Shown: positions 33,233 through 43,986, numbered from the stretch's first letter. The stretch is DNA of 64,000 bases from Jatrophihabitans endophyticus (GCF_900129455.1 NZ_FQVU01000001.1:1054001-1118000); one strand, 5' to 3'. A program made the numbers and translations. The notes: a model not told the origin generated them from the sequence alone.

Positions 33233-33523
33233 TCATCGGAAGGACGCGGCGATGTGGGCCTCCGCGTCGGCGTAGGTGCCGCCGGCGCGCTGCAACAGTG
33301 CCCCGATCCCGTCGAGGGCGTCGGCGAGACCGCGTGCGTGTTGGTCGAAGTTCTCGTACAGCGTGGCGAACTGGGCGGCGGCGACCCCGGACCACTCGGC
33401 CCCGAACAACGGCGTGAGCTGGGTTCGCAACTGGTGGTGCTGACCGCGGACGTCGCCGGCGACCCGGTGGGCGGTGCCGCCGAGGCCGACGAGTTGGGTG
33501 GGGGTGACCTTGAGGCTGGGCAC
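33233..33523 (-). CDS. WXG100 (ESAT-6-like) protein
   Basis: A 96-residue, all-helical protein with the WXG turn at Trp44-Ser45-Gly46 (GAEWSGVAA) between two helices, and FATLYENFDQHARGLADALDG in the second. The GTG at 33523 was selected because AGGAG lies about 6 nt upstream; the frame is open for 50 further codons without a good site. WXG100 dimers are substrates of type VII secretion. The C-terminus is short, and no YxxxD motif is evident (TYADAEAH is the nearest). Its divergent neighbour is an EccC-like ATPase. Confidence 0.88.
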   Translation of the reverse strand: MPSLKVTPTQLVGLGGTAHRVAGDVRGQHHQLRTQLTPLFGAEWSGVAAAQFATLYENFDQHARGLADALDGIGALLQRAGGTYADAEAHIAASFR

Positions 33524-33600
33524 GGCGTCTCCTACGACGGCGGGACTGGACACGGCGACGGTAGGTCGGCGACCCGACGTCGCGGCCCCCTCGGCCATCG

Positions 33601-33629
33601 CCTGTGGACAACGTCGGGTTGTCCACAGG
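33601..33629. promoter_or_regulatory. palindrome of two DnaA-box-like sites in the WXG100/FtsK divergent promoter
   Basis: cctgtggacaa (33601-33611), 7-nt spacer cgtcggg, ttgtccacagg (33619-33629), a perfect 11-bp inverted repeat. Each arm contains TTGTCCACA in opposite orientation, matching the actinobacterial DnaA-box pattern. It is 77 bp from the WXG100 start and 52 bp from the ATPase start. It could be a DnaA site, a dimeric repressor operator or a cruciform. Confidence 0.7.
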
Positions 33630-33681
33630 CCGGCCGGAAGCGATGCCGTGACTGTCGTCGTCCGACCGCACACTGCCGGGC

Positions 33682-36600
33682 GTGCGAACAGAACTCACCG
33701 TCTCCGGGCCGGCCGGCGAGCGGGACGTCGCCGTCGTGTCGGCGGGGCAGGTCACGCTGGCCGAGGTGCTGCCGGCACTGCGCGCCGCGGCGGGCGCCGA
33801 CGACGGCGCGATCCCGCGCGCCCGCGTCCGATCGACGGCGGGGTCCACCGTCCGGCCGCTCGAGGGTCGGACGCCGCTCGGCTCCCTCGAGCTGCCCGCC
33901 GGCTCGCTCGTCGCCTTCCACGCGCTTCCGGCCCCTCGCGCCACGGGGCTGCTGGAGCTGCGCGTCGTGGGTGGCGCCACCACCGGCGAGCCGGTGCCAC
34001 TGCGGCGGGGCACGCTCACCGTCGGGCGCGGGTCCGAGTGCGACGTCGTGCTCGACGACGACCAGGCGTCGCGGCGGCACGCGAGCCTGGTGGTCGGCGG
34101 CGGCGCCGTCCAGGTCACCGACCTGTCGTCCACGAACGGCACCGCCGTCGACGGCGTCGACGTCGGCCCCGAGGGGCGAGCGGTGCCGCCCGGCGCGCTC
34201 GTGCGGGTCGGCAACTCACTGCTGTGCGTCGGCGATCTCGGCGGGCAGCGCAGCGCCACGCTGTCGGCCGCCCCCGACGGCGGGGTGGTCGTCCACCGGC
34301 CGCCGCGGGCTCGGGCCGAGGCGCCGGGCGCGGTGATCGACCTCCCGGTCGCCGGCTACGCCGCACGGCCGGCCCACGTGCAGTGGGTGGCCGCGGTGGT
34401 GCCCGCTCTCGCAGGGGCCGCGATGGCCTGGGCGTTCGCGACGCCGCAGTTCCTGCTGTTCGCACTCCTGTCCCCCGTCGTGATGCTCTCCGGCGCGTTG
34501 GGCGACCGGCTGCACTGGCGCCGGTCACGGCGCCGCACCGACGCGTCGCACCGGCGACGGGTGGCCGCGGCCGCGGCCGAGGTCGCCGCCCGGCTGGCCG
34601 CCGAGGTCGCGGCCCGTCGTACCGCCAACCCCGACCCGGCCACCGTCGGGTGGCTCGCGCACCTGCCCGGGTCCCGGCTGTGGGAGCGGCGCAGGACCGA
34701 CGCCGACCACCTCGCGGTCCGTGTCGGTACCGCCGACCTGCCGTCCCTGCTCCAGGTGCGCGACGAGCGCGAGGACGGCCCGATGCCGCATCGGGAACCC
34801 CGTCCGGCCGGCACGGCGTCGCTCGTCCCGGTCGTCGTGCCGCTCCGCGCGGGCCCGCTCGCGGTGGTCGGGCCGGCCGCCGATGTGGCCGGCAGCATGC
34901 GCTGGCTGGTCGGCCAGCTCGCCACGCTGCACTCACCGGCCGATCTCGAGATCGTGCTGCTGACGGGCCCGGGGCGCGAGGCGGGGTGGCGGTGGGCCCG
35001 GTGGCTGCCACACGTGCGCTCGCAGCCCGCGACGGATGCCGCGGCGGCGACCGCGACCCTCGCCCGGCTCGCCGCGCGCGAGCGCGACGCGACGCGCCGC
35101 CAGGGCGAGCTCCCCGCCCCGTGGGCCGGTCCGTGGACGGTGCTGGTGATCGACGATCCGGCCGGCGTGGGCACCACCGACCTCGCCGCCGTGCTGGCCG
35201 ACGGCGCCCGGCGCGGCGTCACCGCGATCTGGGCCGTCGACGGCCATACCGCATTGCCCGACTGCTGCCGCACCGCGATCGTCGCCGGTGGGAGCCGGCT
35301 CGCCGTCCAGAGCTGGGCCGCCGGCGGTCTCAGCGTGACGGACGCGATCGCCGACCGCGTGAGCGCCCCGTGGTCGATCGAGCTCGCGCGATCGCTGGCG
35401 TCGCTGGTCGACGGCCGGCGGGTCGGCGTGCCGGAACGGTGCCGGCTCGGCGACCTGCTCGGCACCGCCGACTCCCGCTCCTCGCCGGACGACGTCCTGG
35501 CGGCGTGGTCGGCCTCCGACGGGCGGCCGCGCGCGGTGCTGGGCATGTCGCGCGACGGGCCCGTGACCGTCGACCTGGCCGCCGACGGGCCGCACGCGCT
35601 GGTGGCCGGCACCACCGGTTCCGGCAAGTCTGAGCTGCTGCGCACCCTTGTCCTGAGCCTGGCCGTCGCGCACCCGCCGACCGCCGTCACCTTCCTGCTG
35701 GTCGACTACAAGGGAGGCGCCACGTTCGCCGACTGTGCCGGCCTGCCGCACACGACGGGGCTGGTCACCGATCTCGACCAGCGGTCCACCGTCCGGGCGC
35801 TGCGCTCGTTGCAGGCCGAGTTGCGGCGCCGTGAGCAGCTGCTGTCCGCGGCCGGAGCGGACGACCTCGACGCGTACCGCCGGTGCCGCGGCGGTGAGCC
35901 GCTGCCGCGTCTCGTCGTCGTGGTCGACGAGTTCGCCGAGCTCGCCGGCGAACTGCCCGACTTCGTGAGCGGCCTCGTCGGCGTGGCCCGCCGTGGGCGC
36001 TCGCTCGGCGTGCACCTGATCCTGGCGACGCAGCGACCCGGCTCGGCGGTGACCGCCGAGATCCGCGCCAACACGGCGCTGCGCATCGCGCTGCGGGTCA
36101 CCGACGCCGACGAGTCCCTCGACGTCGTCGACGTCGGCGACGCGGCCCTGCTCGATCCTCGACAGCCCGGCCGCTGCTACCTGCGCACCGGGACGTCGCT
36201 GCGGCAAGTGCAGACCGCCACGGTGCGCGCGGCGCCTTCGGCGACACCCGTCGTGGAGCTGCTGGACGGGTGGCGGCGGCCCGGTGCCGGCGACGAGCAG
36301 CAGGACGGGGAGATCGGTTCGCTGGTCGAGTTGCTGCGACGCAGCGCCGCGCGCGGCGCATTCCCGCCCGCTCGCGCGCCGTGGTTGCCGCCGCTGCCGG
36401 ACCGGCTCGCCCTGACCGACGTCGCCGACCCGGTCGCGGCTCCGGCGTTCGCGATCGGACGGGTCGACCATCCCGACGACCAGAGCCAGCCGAACCTGAC
36501 GGTGGACCCGGCCCACGACGACACCGTGCTGGTCGTGGGGCGCGCCAGGTCCGGGCGCACCGGGGCGTTGCTGACGATCGCCGTCGCCGCCTGCCGGGCG

Positions 36601-37938
36601 GCACCGGCACAGGTGCAGGTGCACGTCGTGGACGGCTCCGGGACGTTGACGGCCGCCCTGTCCGCCCTCCCGCAGCTGGGTACGGCCGTGACCCGCCACT
36701 GCGCCGCGATGACTCCGGTCCTGCTCGACCGACTCGATGCGCAGCACGGCCCGGGGGCGAACGAGCGCGAGGCGCCGCGTTCGCTGCTGCTCATCGACGA
36801 CTGGGACCGGTTGCTCGCCGAACGCGACGACGCCGAGGCGGCCCGCTGGTCCGCTGCGCTGTCGCGGCTGCTGCGGTCGACGGGTCCGCGGCTGACGGTC
36901 GTGGTGGCCGGCGGCCGTGAGTTGCTGCTGCCGCGTTTCGCGGCCCCGTTCGGGCAGCGGCTCGTCCTGGCCCTCACCGACCCGGTCGACTACGCCCTGG
37001 CCGGCGTCCCCGCCGGCGCCCTGCCGGCCGATCCGCCGCCGGGCCGCGGGGTGCGTGGTGGCGACGGTGCCACCTTCCAGCTCGCTCATCCGGGCCCGAC
37101 GCCCGGGCTCGACGGTGACCGCGCCGCCGTGGCCGAGCTCGCGCGGCGACCGCCGCCGGGTGAGCGCCGCGACCGCCTGCGGCTGCGCCCGCTGCCGACT
37201 CGGGTCTCGCTGGCGCAGCTGCGGGCGCAGCTCGCCACCGACGCGGCCGGCACCGCGGGGGCCCGCCCCGGCAACGGGCCGCCGACCGGTCCCGGTTACC
37301 TGCTCGGCGTGGGCGGCGACGAGGCCTTGCCGTGCGCCGTCGACGTGCTCGGGCATCGGGCCCGGCTGCTCGTCGCCGGGCCACCCCGTTCCGGCCGCTC
37401 GACCCTGCTGCTCACGCTGCTCGAGGAGGGCCGCAGGGCAGGGCACGACGTCGCCGTGCTGGCGCCGCCGCGATCACCGGTGGCGGCCGCGGCACGGCGC
37501 TACGGAGCCCGGCTGCTGGCACCCGCGGACCCGGCATCGCTCGGTCCCGCCCCCGGTCGCCCGGCCCTGTTGCTGGTGGACGACGCCGAGACCTGGCTCG
37601 ACACCCCGATCGACGAGGCCCTGTGCCGATGGTTGCGCAGCGACGCGACTCCGCTGGCCGCAGCCGTCGCCGGACGAAGCCACGAACTGGCGGCCACGTT
37701 CCGCGGCGTCGCGGCCCAGGTCCGTCGGGAGCGCTGCGGTGTCCTGCTGCACCCCGGCCCGATCGACGCCGAGCTGCTCGGGCTGCACCGGAACCAGTTC
37801 GCGCGGGCCGACACCGGCGACCCGCCCGGTCGCGGCCTGCTCGTCGGCGACCCTGCGTGGGGGCCACTGTTCACCGCGCCCGCCGGCGTCGCGGTGCAGG
37901 TGGCAGACCCCGAGATCGCCCCGAAGGTCCCGGCGTGA
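33682..37938 (+). CDS. FHA-FtsK/SpoIIIE ATPase, EccC-like type VII secretion motor
   Basis: A 1418-residue membrane ATPase. Residues 1-85 look like a ubiquitin/YukD-type domain (inferred). An FHA domain at about 92-175 has LTVGRGSECDVV, SRRHASL and DLSSTNGT, for phospho-Thr binding. Two membrane helices lie at about 234-275. The first FtsK motor (about 620-820) has GTTGSGKS with Lys649 and VVVDEFAEL with Asp749-Glu750, and LATQRPGS. The second and third motors carry GRARSGRT and GPPRSGRS with Arg959 and Arg1239 in place of the Walker Lys, so only motor 1 should be fully active. This is the EssC/EccC build. Encoded divergently from a WXG100 gene; no EccB, EccD, EccE or mycosin nearby. Confidence 0.88.
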   Translation: MRTELTVSGPAGERDVAVVSAGQVTLAEVLPALRAAAGADDGAIPRARVRSTAGSTVRPLEGRTPLGSLELPAGSLVAFHALPAPRATGLLELRVVGGATTGEPVPLRRGTLTVGRGSECDVVLDDDQASRRHASLVVGGGAVQVTDLSSTNGTAVDGVDVGPEGRAVPPGALVRVGNSLLCVGDLGGQRSATLSAAPDGGVVVHRPPRARAEAPGAVIDLPVAGYAARPAHVQWVAAVVPALAGAAMAWAFATPQFLLFALLSPVVMLSGALGDRLHWRRSRRRTDASHRRRVAAAAAEVAARLAAEVAARRTANPDPATVGWLAHLPGSRLWERRRTDADHLAVRVGTADLPSLLQVRDEREDGPMPHREPRPAGTASLVPVVVPLRAGPLAVVGPAADVAGSMRWLVGQLATLHSPADLEIVLLTGPGREAGWRWARWLPHVRSQPATDAAAATATLARLAARERDATRRQGELPAPWAGPWTVLVIDDPAGVGTTDLAAVLADGARRGVTAIWAVDGHTALPDCCRTAIVAGGSRLAVQSWAAGGLSVTDAIADRVSAPWSIELARSLASLVDGRRVGVPERCRLGDLLGTADSRSSPDDVLAAWSASDGRPRAVLGMSRDGPVTVDLAADGPHALVAGTTGSGKSELLRTLVLSLAVAHPPTAVTFLLVDYKGGATFADCAGLPHTTGLVTDLDQRSTVRALRSLQAELRRREQLLSAAGADDLDAYRRCRGGEPLPRLVVVVDEFAELAGELPDFVSGLVGVARRGRSLGVHLILATQRPGSAVTAEIRANTALRIALRVTDADESLDVVDVGDAALLDPRQPGRCYLRTGTSLRQVQTATVRAAPSATPVVELLDGWRRPGAGDEQQDGEIGSLVELLRRSAARGAFPPARAPWLPPLPDRLALTDVADPVAAPAFAIGRVDHPDDQSQPNLTVDPAHDDTVLVVGRARSGRTGALLTIAVAACRAAPAQVQVHVVDGSGTLTAALSALPQLGTAVTRHCAAMTPVLLDRLDAQHGPGANEREAPRSLLLIDDWDRLLAERDDAEAARWSAALSRLLRSTGPRLTVVVAGGRELLLPRFAAPFGQRLVLALTDPVDYALAGVPAGALPADPPPGRGVRGGDGATFQLAHPGPTPGLDGDRAAVAELARRPPPGERRDRLRLRPLPTRVSLAQLRAQLATDAAGTAGARPGNGPPTGPGYLLGVGGDEALPCAVDVLGHRARLLVAGPPRSGRSTLLLTLLEEGRRAGHDVAVLAPPRSPVAAAARRYGARLLAPADPASLGPAPGRPALLLVDDAETWLDTPIDEALCRWLRSDATPLAAAVAGRSHELAATFRGVAAQVRRERCGVLLHPGPIDAELLGLHRNQFARADTGDPPGRGLLVGDPAWGPLFTAPAGVAVQVADPEIAPKVPA

Positions 37939-38009
37939 GCGGCGGCGGGTGGTCCGTCGCCGCAGGTCGCGGTCCCGCCCGGCCGCCCAGCCCGCCGCGC
38001 GGGCCGACG

Positions 38010-39650
<1,641 letters not shown>

Positions 39651-39680
39651 GACCCGATGGTGCCACGCCCGTACGCGTGC

Positions 39681-40187
39681 TCAGAGCGTAGCCAGCAGGG
39701 CCGGTATCTCCTGGTTCGCGTACCACGACAGCTCGAAGCCCTCGGCGTCGTCGACGCGCTCCTGCGAGCCCGCGTCACCGAGATCGGCCGCGATGATCGC
39801 CTCGGCCGCGGCGGTCACGGTGGGTTCGGCGTCGTCGTCGTCGACGTGCACCGAGGCGACGGCCGCCGTCACGACGGGGTCGGCGAGCTGGACCACGCCC
39901 CGGTCGAGGTCGTCACGGATCTCGACACCGGCGTCGGGCGCGTCCACCGCGACGACGACACGACGGCGTGCCGCCGTGTCGTCGGCGTCCACGAGGCGCA
40001 ACGAGCCGCGGGCGGCCTCGGACAGCGCCGCGTACTCGAGCTCCTCCTCCTCGTCGTCGTCGACGTACCACTCGCGGAGCGCGGGCGTCACGGCGAACGC
40101 GGTCAGCGGTGTCGCGTCGGTGCCGATGGCACCGGTGTCGACGAGCTCCTGGAGCATGGTCGTGGTGGCGGGCAGGTAGACCCTCAC
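39681..40187 (-). CDS. conserved actinobacterial protein (DUF6912-like)
   Basis: A 168-residue acidic protein starting MRVYLPATTTMLQELVDTG at a GTG with GGAGG 7 nt upstream, overlapping the acyltransferase stop by 4 bp. FAVTPALREWYVDDDEEEEL and LEYAALSEAARGSLRLVD are the recognisable conserved stretches. I link it to DUF6912 from memory. No catalytic motif or membrane segment. Coupled to the WS/DGAT-like gene. Confidence 0.7.
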   Translation of the reverse strand: MRVYLPATTTMLQELVDTGAIGTDATPLTAFAVTPALREWYVDDDEEEELEYAALSEAARGSLRLVDADDTAARRRVVVAVDAPDAGVEIRDDLDRGVVQLADPVVTAAVASVHVDDDDAEPTVTAAAEAIIAADLGDAGSQERVDDAEGFELSWYANQEIPALLATL

Positions 40188-41803
40188 GTGCGGTCCTCCG
40201 GTGGGCGGGATGGCTTCGACGAGGTGGTCGACGGGCTGGTCGCCGGGCTGTCGCCGCCGCGGGGCGGCCGACGCCGGGAGCCCGGTGCGGCCCGTGTGGC
40301 GGCCGCGGTGTCCTGCCACCCGGTCGCGCCCGCGGCCCGCGCCGCCACCGGCTCGGCCGCGGCGGCGACGAGCTCGGCCAGTGACTCCTCGACGAGCCCG
40401 GGCAGCAGGGCGATGTCGGCGACCGCGTCGCGGTCGCCGTTGATGCCGAAGTAGACGCCGCGGTCGTAGGACGACAACGCGATCGACAGCGCCTGACCGT
40501 CGGCGAGCGGCTGGATCGGGAACATCTCGGTCATCCGCGCGCCCGCCGCGTAGAGCGGGAACTGCGGGCCCGGGACGTTGGTGACGACCAGGCTGAACAT
40601 CCGCCGGGTCAGCCCGCCGGTCGCGCGCGCGCCCAGCGCGTGCAGGGTCGGCGGCGCGAACCCGCTCAGCGAGGTCAGCCGCTCGGCGCCGACCGCCCGA
40701 CCCGACGCCTTGTGGGAGGCCATCGCGTAGCGCAGCTGCGCCAGCCGCAGCACCGGGTTGGGCTCGCCGACGGGGAGGTCGACGAGCAGCGGGCGCACCA
40801 CACCGGTCGACGCGACGTCGGCGCCGAGCGGATCGGCGTCGGCCCGGCCGTCCCCGGCGACGGCCGCCGCAGCGGTATCGGCAGCGGTGTCGGTCACGCT
40901 GACCGGTACGAGCGCGCGCACGGTGGTCGCGGGGCGCAGCGCTTCGGCGCGCGCGAGCAGCCAACCCCGCAGCGCCCCGGCGACGACGGCGAGCACCACG
41001 TCGTTGACGGTGCCGCCGAAGGTCTCGCGAACTCGGCGGTAGTCGTCGAGGCGGGTGCGCGCGACCGCGAGGCGGCGGTGCTCGCTCAACGAGACGGCGA
41101 GCGGCGAGTGCTGCGGACGCCGCAGCAACGCCGTTCCCACCGAGGCGACGTTGCCGACGAGCGAACCGACCCGATCCACCACGGCGGCGGCATCGCGGGC
41201 GTTCAGCCGAGCGGCGTCGGCGAGCGCGACCGGTCGGCGCGCGATGCCCCCGACCGCGTCACGCAGCAGGTGCAGCGCGGTCGGTTCGGGGCCCGGCACC
41301 CAGATCGCCTCGACCGTCCGACGAGGCGTCGGCGCCGCGTCGAGGATCACCTGCGCGAGATCGATGCCACCGTCCTCGCCCACCATGGCCTCGTGGGTCT
41401 TGGTGACGACCGCGACGCGACCGCCGGCGAGCCCCTCGATCAGGTAGATCTCCCACAGCGGCCGCGAGCGGTCGAGCCGCCGGGCCAGGATGCGGGCACA
41501 GAAGTCGAGCAGCTGCTGGTCGGTGCCCGGCCGCGGCAGCGCCGAGCGACGCACGTGGTAGGTGATGTCGAAGGAAGGGTCGTCCACCCACATCGGGTTG
41601 GCGACGTTGCCGGGGACGGCGCGGACCTTCTGGCGGTACCGCGGGGCGAGCGTGATGCGTTCCTCGAGCAGGCGCACCAGCCGGTCGTAGTCGAAGCCGG
41701 CCGGCGGCGGATCGAACAGCGCGAGACCGCCGACGTGCTGCGGTGAGGTGCGGGTCTCGCGGTGCAGGAACGACACGTCGGCGGCGGTCATCCGCTCGGT
41801 CAT
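40184..41803 (-). CDS. WS/DGAT-type acyltransferase with degenerate active site
   Basis: A 539-residue protein of the wax ester synthase/diacylglycerol acyltransferase family. It starts MTERMTAADVSFLHRET, a typical N-terminus, with GGGAGG upstream. The catalytic HHxxxDG motif reads THEAMVG at residues 136-142, so the second (catalytic) His is kept while the first His and the Asp are lost; an extra EDGG follows. The later motif FSLVVTNVPGPQFPLY is intact, as is the NDVVLAVVAGALR region. The last about 50 residues are disordered. It may make wax esters or triacylglycerol, or be inactive or of changed specificity. Confidence 0.85.
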   Translation of the reverse strand: MTERMTAADVSFLHRETRTSPQHVGGLALFDPPPAGFDYDRLVRLLEERITLAPRYRQKVRAVPGNVANPMWVDDPSFDITYHVRRSALPRPGTDQQLLDFCARILARRLDRSRPLWEIYLIEGLAGGRVAVVTKTHEAMVGEDGGIDLAQVILDAAPTPRRTVEAIWVPGPEPTALHLLRDAVGGIARRPVALADAARLNARDAAAVVDRVGSLVGNVASVGTALLRRPQHSPLAVSLSEHRRLAVARTRLDDYRRVRETFGGTVNDVVLAVVAGALRGWLLARAEALRPATTVRALVPVSVTDTAADTAAAAVAGDGRADADPLGADVASTGVVRPLLVDLPVGEPNPVLRLAQLRYAMASHKASGRAVGAERLTSLSGFAPPTLHALGARATGGLTRRMFSLVVTNVPGPQFPLYAAGARMTEMFPIQPLADGQALSIALSSYDRGVYFGINGDRDAVADIALLPGLVEESLAELVAAAAEPVAARAAGATGWQDTAAATRAAPGSRRRPPRGGDSPATSPSTTSSKPSRPPEDRT

Positions 41804-41903
41804 CGTGCGTCCTCCCGCCGGTGCGGTGCCCATCGGCGCCTGTCGACGCCGGCGACCGGTGCCCGCGCGCCCACCGGAGAGTGTCCCAGACGGCCGGACG
41901 CGC

Positions 41904-43211
41904 TCAACCTCGGCGGTGCCGGCGGCGTACCGGCGCGGCGACGCCGGTCACCCTGCCTGCGAGCTCGGCCACCGCCCGCCGTAGCGGGCTGTTCGGGCTC
42001 GACTCCCCCAGCAGCCGTCCCGTCGCGACCGCACCGTCGACCGCTCGCTGGTCGACGGGCAGCAGCGCGGTGGGCGACCGGCCGGCGAAGCGCTCCAGGG
42101 CCGCCCGCAGCTCGACCCCGGTGTCGCCCGGCACGACGGCCGACCGGACCCGGTTCAGCACGACCCACACCGGCGCCGCGACCTCCGCCTCACGGAGCTC
42201 CGCCAGCCCACGGACGAGTCGCTGCATCCCGATCGGGTCCGCCGACCCGATCACCACGACGAGATCGGCCTCGTCGAGCACGGCGAGCGTGGCGCCGTTG
42301 CGGCGGGGCGCGAGCGTGTCGAAGGAGAGCTCCTCGTCGGTCTCGAGGCAGAAGCCGCAGTCGACGACGGTGTACTCGGCGAGCGCCCGGGCGGCCGCGA
42401 GGACGGACCCGATCGCCGCCGGCCGCAGCTCGGGCCAGCGCGACGCCAGCGGCAGCCCGGTGAGCACCCGCAGCCGCGGGCCGAGCTGCCAGCACAGCGC
42501 GGCGAGCAGGGTCGCGTCGAGGCGCTGGCCACCGGCCTGCCGGCACGCCGCGGCGAGGCCGGGCGACTCGTCGAGCAGGCCGAGCACGGCGGCGACCGTG
42601 CCGCCGTACACGTCGGCGTCCACGAGCAGTGCGGGTTGGCCGAGCCGGGCGATCTCGTCGGCCAGCGTCACGGCAAGCGTCGTGCGCCCCGGTGCGCCGG
42701 TCGGCCCCCACACGGCGACGACGGTCCCGCGGCGGGCCGTGGCGACGGGCGCGACCGGATCGCCCGCGCCGGGCGGGATCGCCATGGACGTCGACGGGTC
42801 GGCGAACGAGCGGTGGCCGCGCGCCGTGACCGATCCGTCGGCCGGCACGGTGGCGTCGCGGACGGCCTCGCCGACCACCGTGGCCATCACCGCGGCGTCG
42901 GTGTCGTCGGGGACGACGTGCTGGATCCCCAGCGCCTGCATGCGCTGCTCGGTGGCGGTGTCGCCACGCGGGACGACCGCGACCGGGACGACGTTCGCGG
43001 CGTGCAACCGGTCGATCACGTCGGCGTCGAGCCGGCGCAGCGAGCTCGCGAGCAGCGCGACCCGCCCCTGCCCCGACGCCGCGACGGCGAGCAGGTCGAC
43101 CACGTCGACGCAGCGCCGCACGATCTCGACCGACGTCGACGGGCCGAGGTCACGGACCAGCCGCTCCTCCCACGCCGCACCGTCGGCGACGGACAGGACG
43201 GGCAGCCTCAT
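41904..43211 (-). CDS. CpaE-like ParA/MinD family ATPase
   Basis: A 435-residue protein. Residues about 1-130 are receiver-like without clear phospho-acceptor conservation. The C-terminal P-loop domain has GPTGAPGRTTLAVTLADE, a deviant Walker A with Arg in place of the usual second Lys, then LLVDADVYGGTVAAVLGL. This is the CpaE form, which localises Flp/Tad pilus machinery. The ATG overlaps the upstream CpaB-like stop (ATGA). No TadA, TadB/C or pilin gene is nearby. The start at MRLPVLSVADG is the first that gives the CpaE layout. Confidence 0.82.
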   Translation of the reverse strand: MRLPVLSVADGAAWEERLVRDLGPSTSVEIVRRCVDVVDLLAVAASGQGRVALLASSLRRLDADVIDRLHAANVVPVAVVPRGDTATEQRMQALGIQHVVPDDTDAAVMATVVGEAVRDATVPADGSVTARGHRSFADPSTSMAIPPGAGDPVAPVATARRGTVVAVWGPTGAPGRTTLAVTLADEIARLGQPALLVDADVYGGTVAAVLGLLDESPGLAAACRQAGGQRLDATLLAALCWQLGPRLRVLTGLPLASRWPELRPAAIGSVLAAARALAEYTVVDCGFCLETDEELSFDTLAPRRNGATLAVLDEADLVVVIGSADPIGMQRLVRGLAELREAEVAAPVWVVLNRVRSAVVPGDTGVELRAALERFAGRSPTALLPVDQRAVDGAVATGRLLGESSPNSPLRRAVAELAGRVTGVAAPVRRRHRRG

Positions 43212-43930
43212 CGGCCCGCGGTCGACGAGGTGCAGGCGGCGAGGTCGGCGGGCATCGTCGCGCCACCGGAACCGGACGGCACCGGCGCACGGGTCGCCGC
43301 CGGCCGGCCGCCGACGAGGACCCCGGCACGCAGGTGCGCGTCCTCGATCGACTGGGCCGCGACGACGCGCGGCGCGAGCGCGGGCGCGACGGCGATGACG
43401 ACGTCCTGACCGGTGCCGGCGTCGGCGAGCGAGCCGGCCTCCCCGGCGCGCACCGACTGCACGGTGACGTCGGGCAGCAGCACGACGAACGCGCACGCCG
43501 GCGTGGAGAGCCAGAGCTCGATGCGCTGCCCGGCCCGCAGGTCGGGTGCCGCGCCGGCGGCGAGCGTCACGGTGAGGGTGGTGCGCGCGGGCGTCGCGGT
43601 GACGGCGGCCGCGGGCAGCAGCTCGCCCCGCGACACCGGGCGCGCGAGCGTGCGGCCCACCGCGTCGTCGACGTCGTCGAGGTAGCGCGCCGAGCCGTCG
43701 TCGGGCAGCCGCACCTGCGAGACCTCGAGATCCTGCGCCCGCAGCGTGGTGCCGGCGGCGAGATCGTGCCGCGCGGTGACCGACGGTGTGGTGTCGCCGG
43801 CGCGGGAGACGACGGTGGCCCCGAGTGCCACCGAGGCGAGCACCAGGACCACCCCCAGCACCAGGCGGAGATCGAGCCAGCGGGGTGCCCCGATCCGGCG
43901 CGGGGCGGGGGACGGTTCGGCCACGCGCAC
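43208..43930 (-). CDS. CpaB-like SAF domain membrane protein
   Basis: A 240-residue protein from a GTG at 43930 (a second GTG is 2 codons later). One membrane helix at about residues 20-38 (LVLGVVLVLASVALGATVV) precedes an extracytoplasmic SAF domain: RHDLAAGTTLRAQDLEVSQV is the SAF signature. The RcpC/CpaB-like part continues with LAAGAAPDLRAGQRIELWL. In Tad systems CpaB is a periplasmic assembly factor. The C-terminus is Pro/Ser-rich. It is coupled to the CpaE-like ATPase. Confidence 0.8.
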   Translation of the reverse strand: MRVAEPSPAPRRIGAPRWLDLRLVLGVVLVLASVALGATVVSRAGDTTPSVTARHDLAAGTTLRAQDLEVSQVRLPDDGSARYLDDVDDAVGRTLARPVSRGELLPAAAVTATPARTTLTVTLAAGAAPDLRAGQRIELWLSTPACAFVVLLPDVTVQSVRAGEAGSLADAGTGQDVVIAVAPALAPRVVAAQSIEDAHLRAGVLVGGRPAATRAPVPSGSGGATMPADLAACTSSTAGR

Positions 43931-43973
43931 ATCGTGCCCGAGAAGTCCGAATTGCGCGACTTGCCGATCCGGG

Positions 43974-43986
43974 GCTGTGGACGACG
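43974..43986. promoter_or_regulatory. GCTGTGGACGACG motif
   Basis: This 13-nt sequence lies between the divergent CpaB-like and HTH genes. Identical copies are at 54932-54944 and 54963-54975. The core TGTGGACGA is the complement of TCGTCCACA, close to actinobacterial DnaA boxes. Confidence 0.4.
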
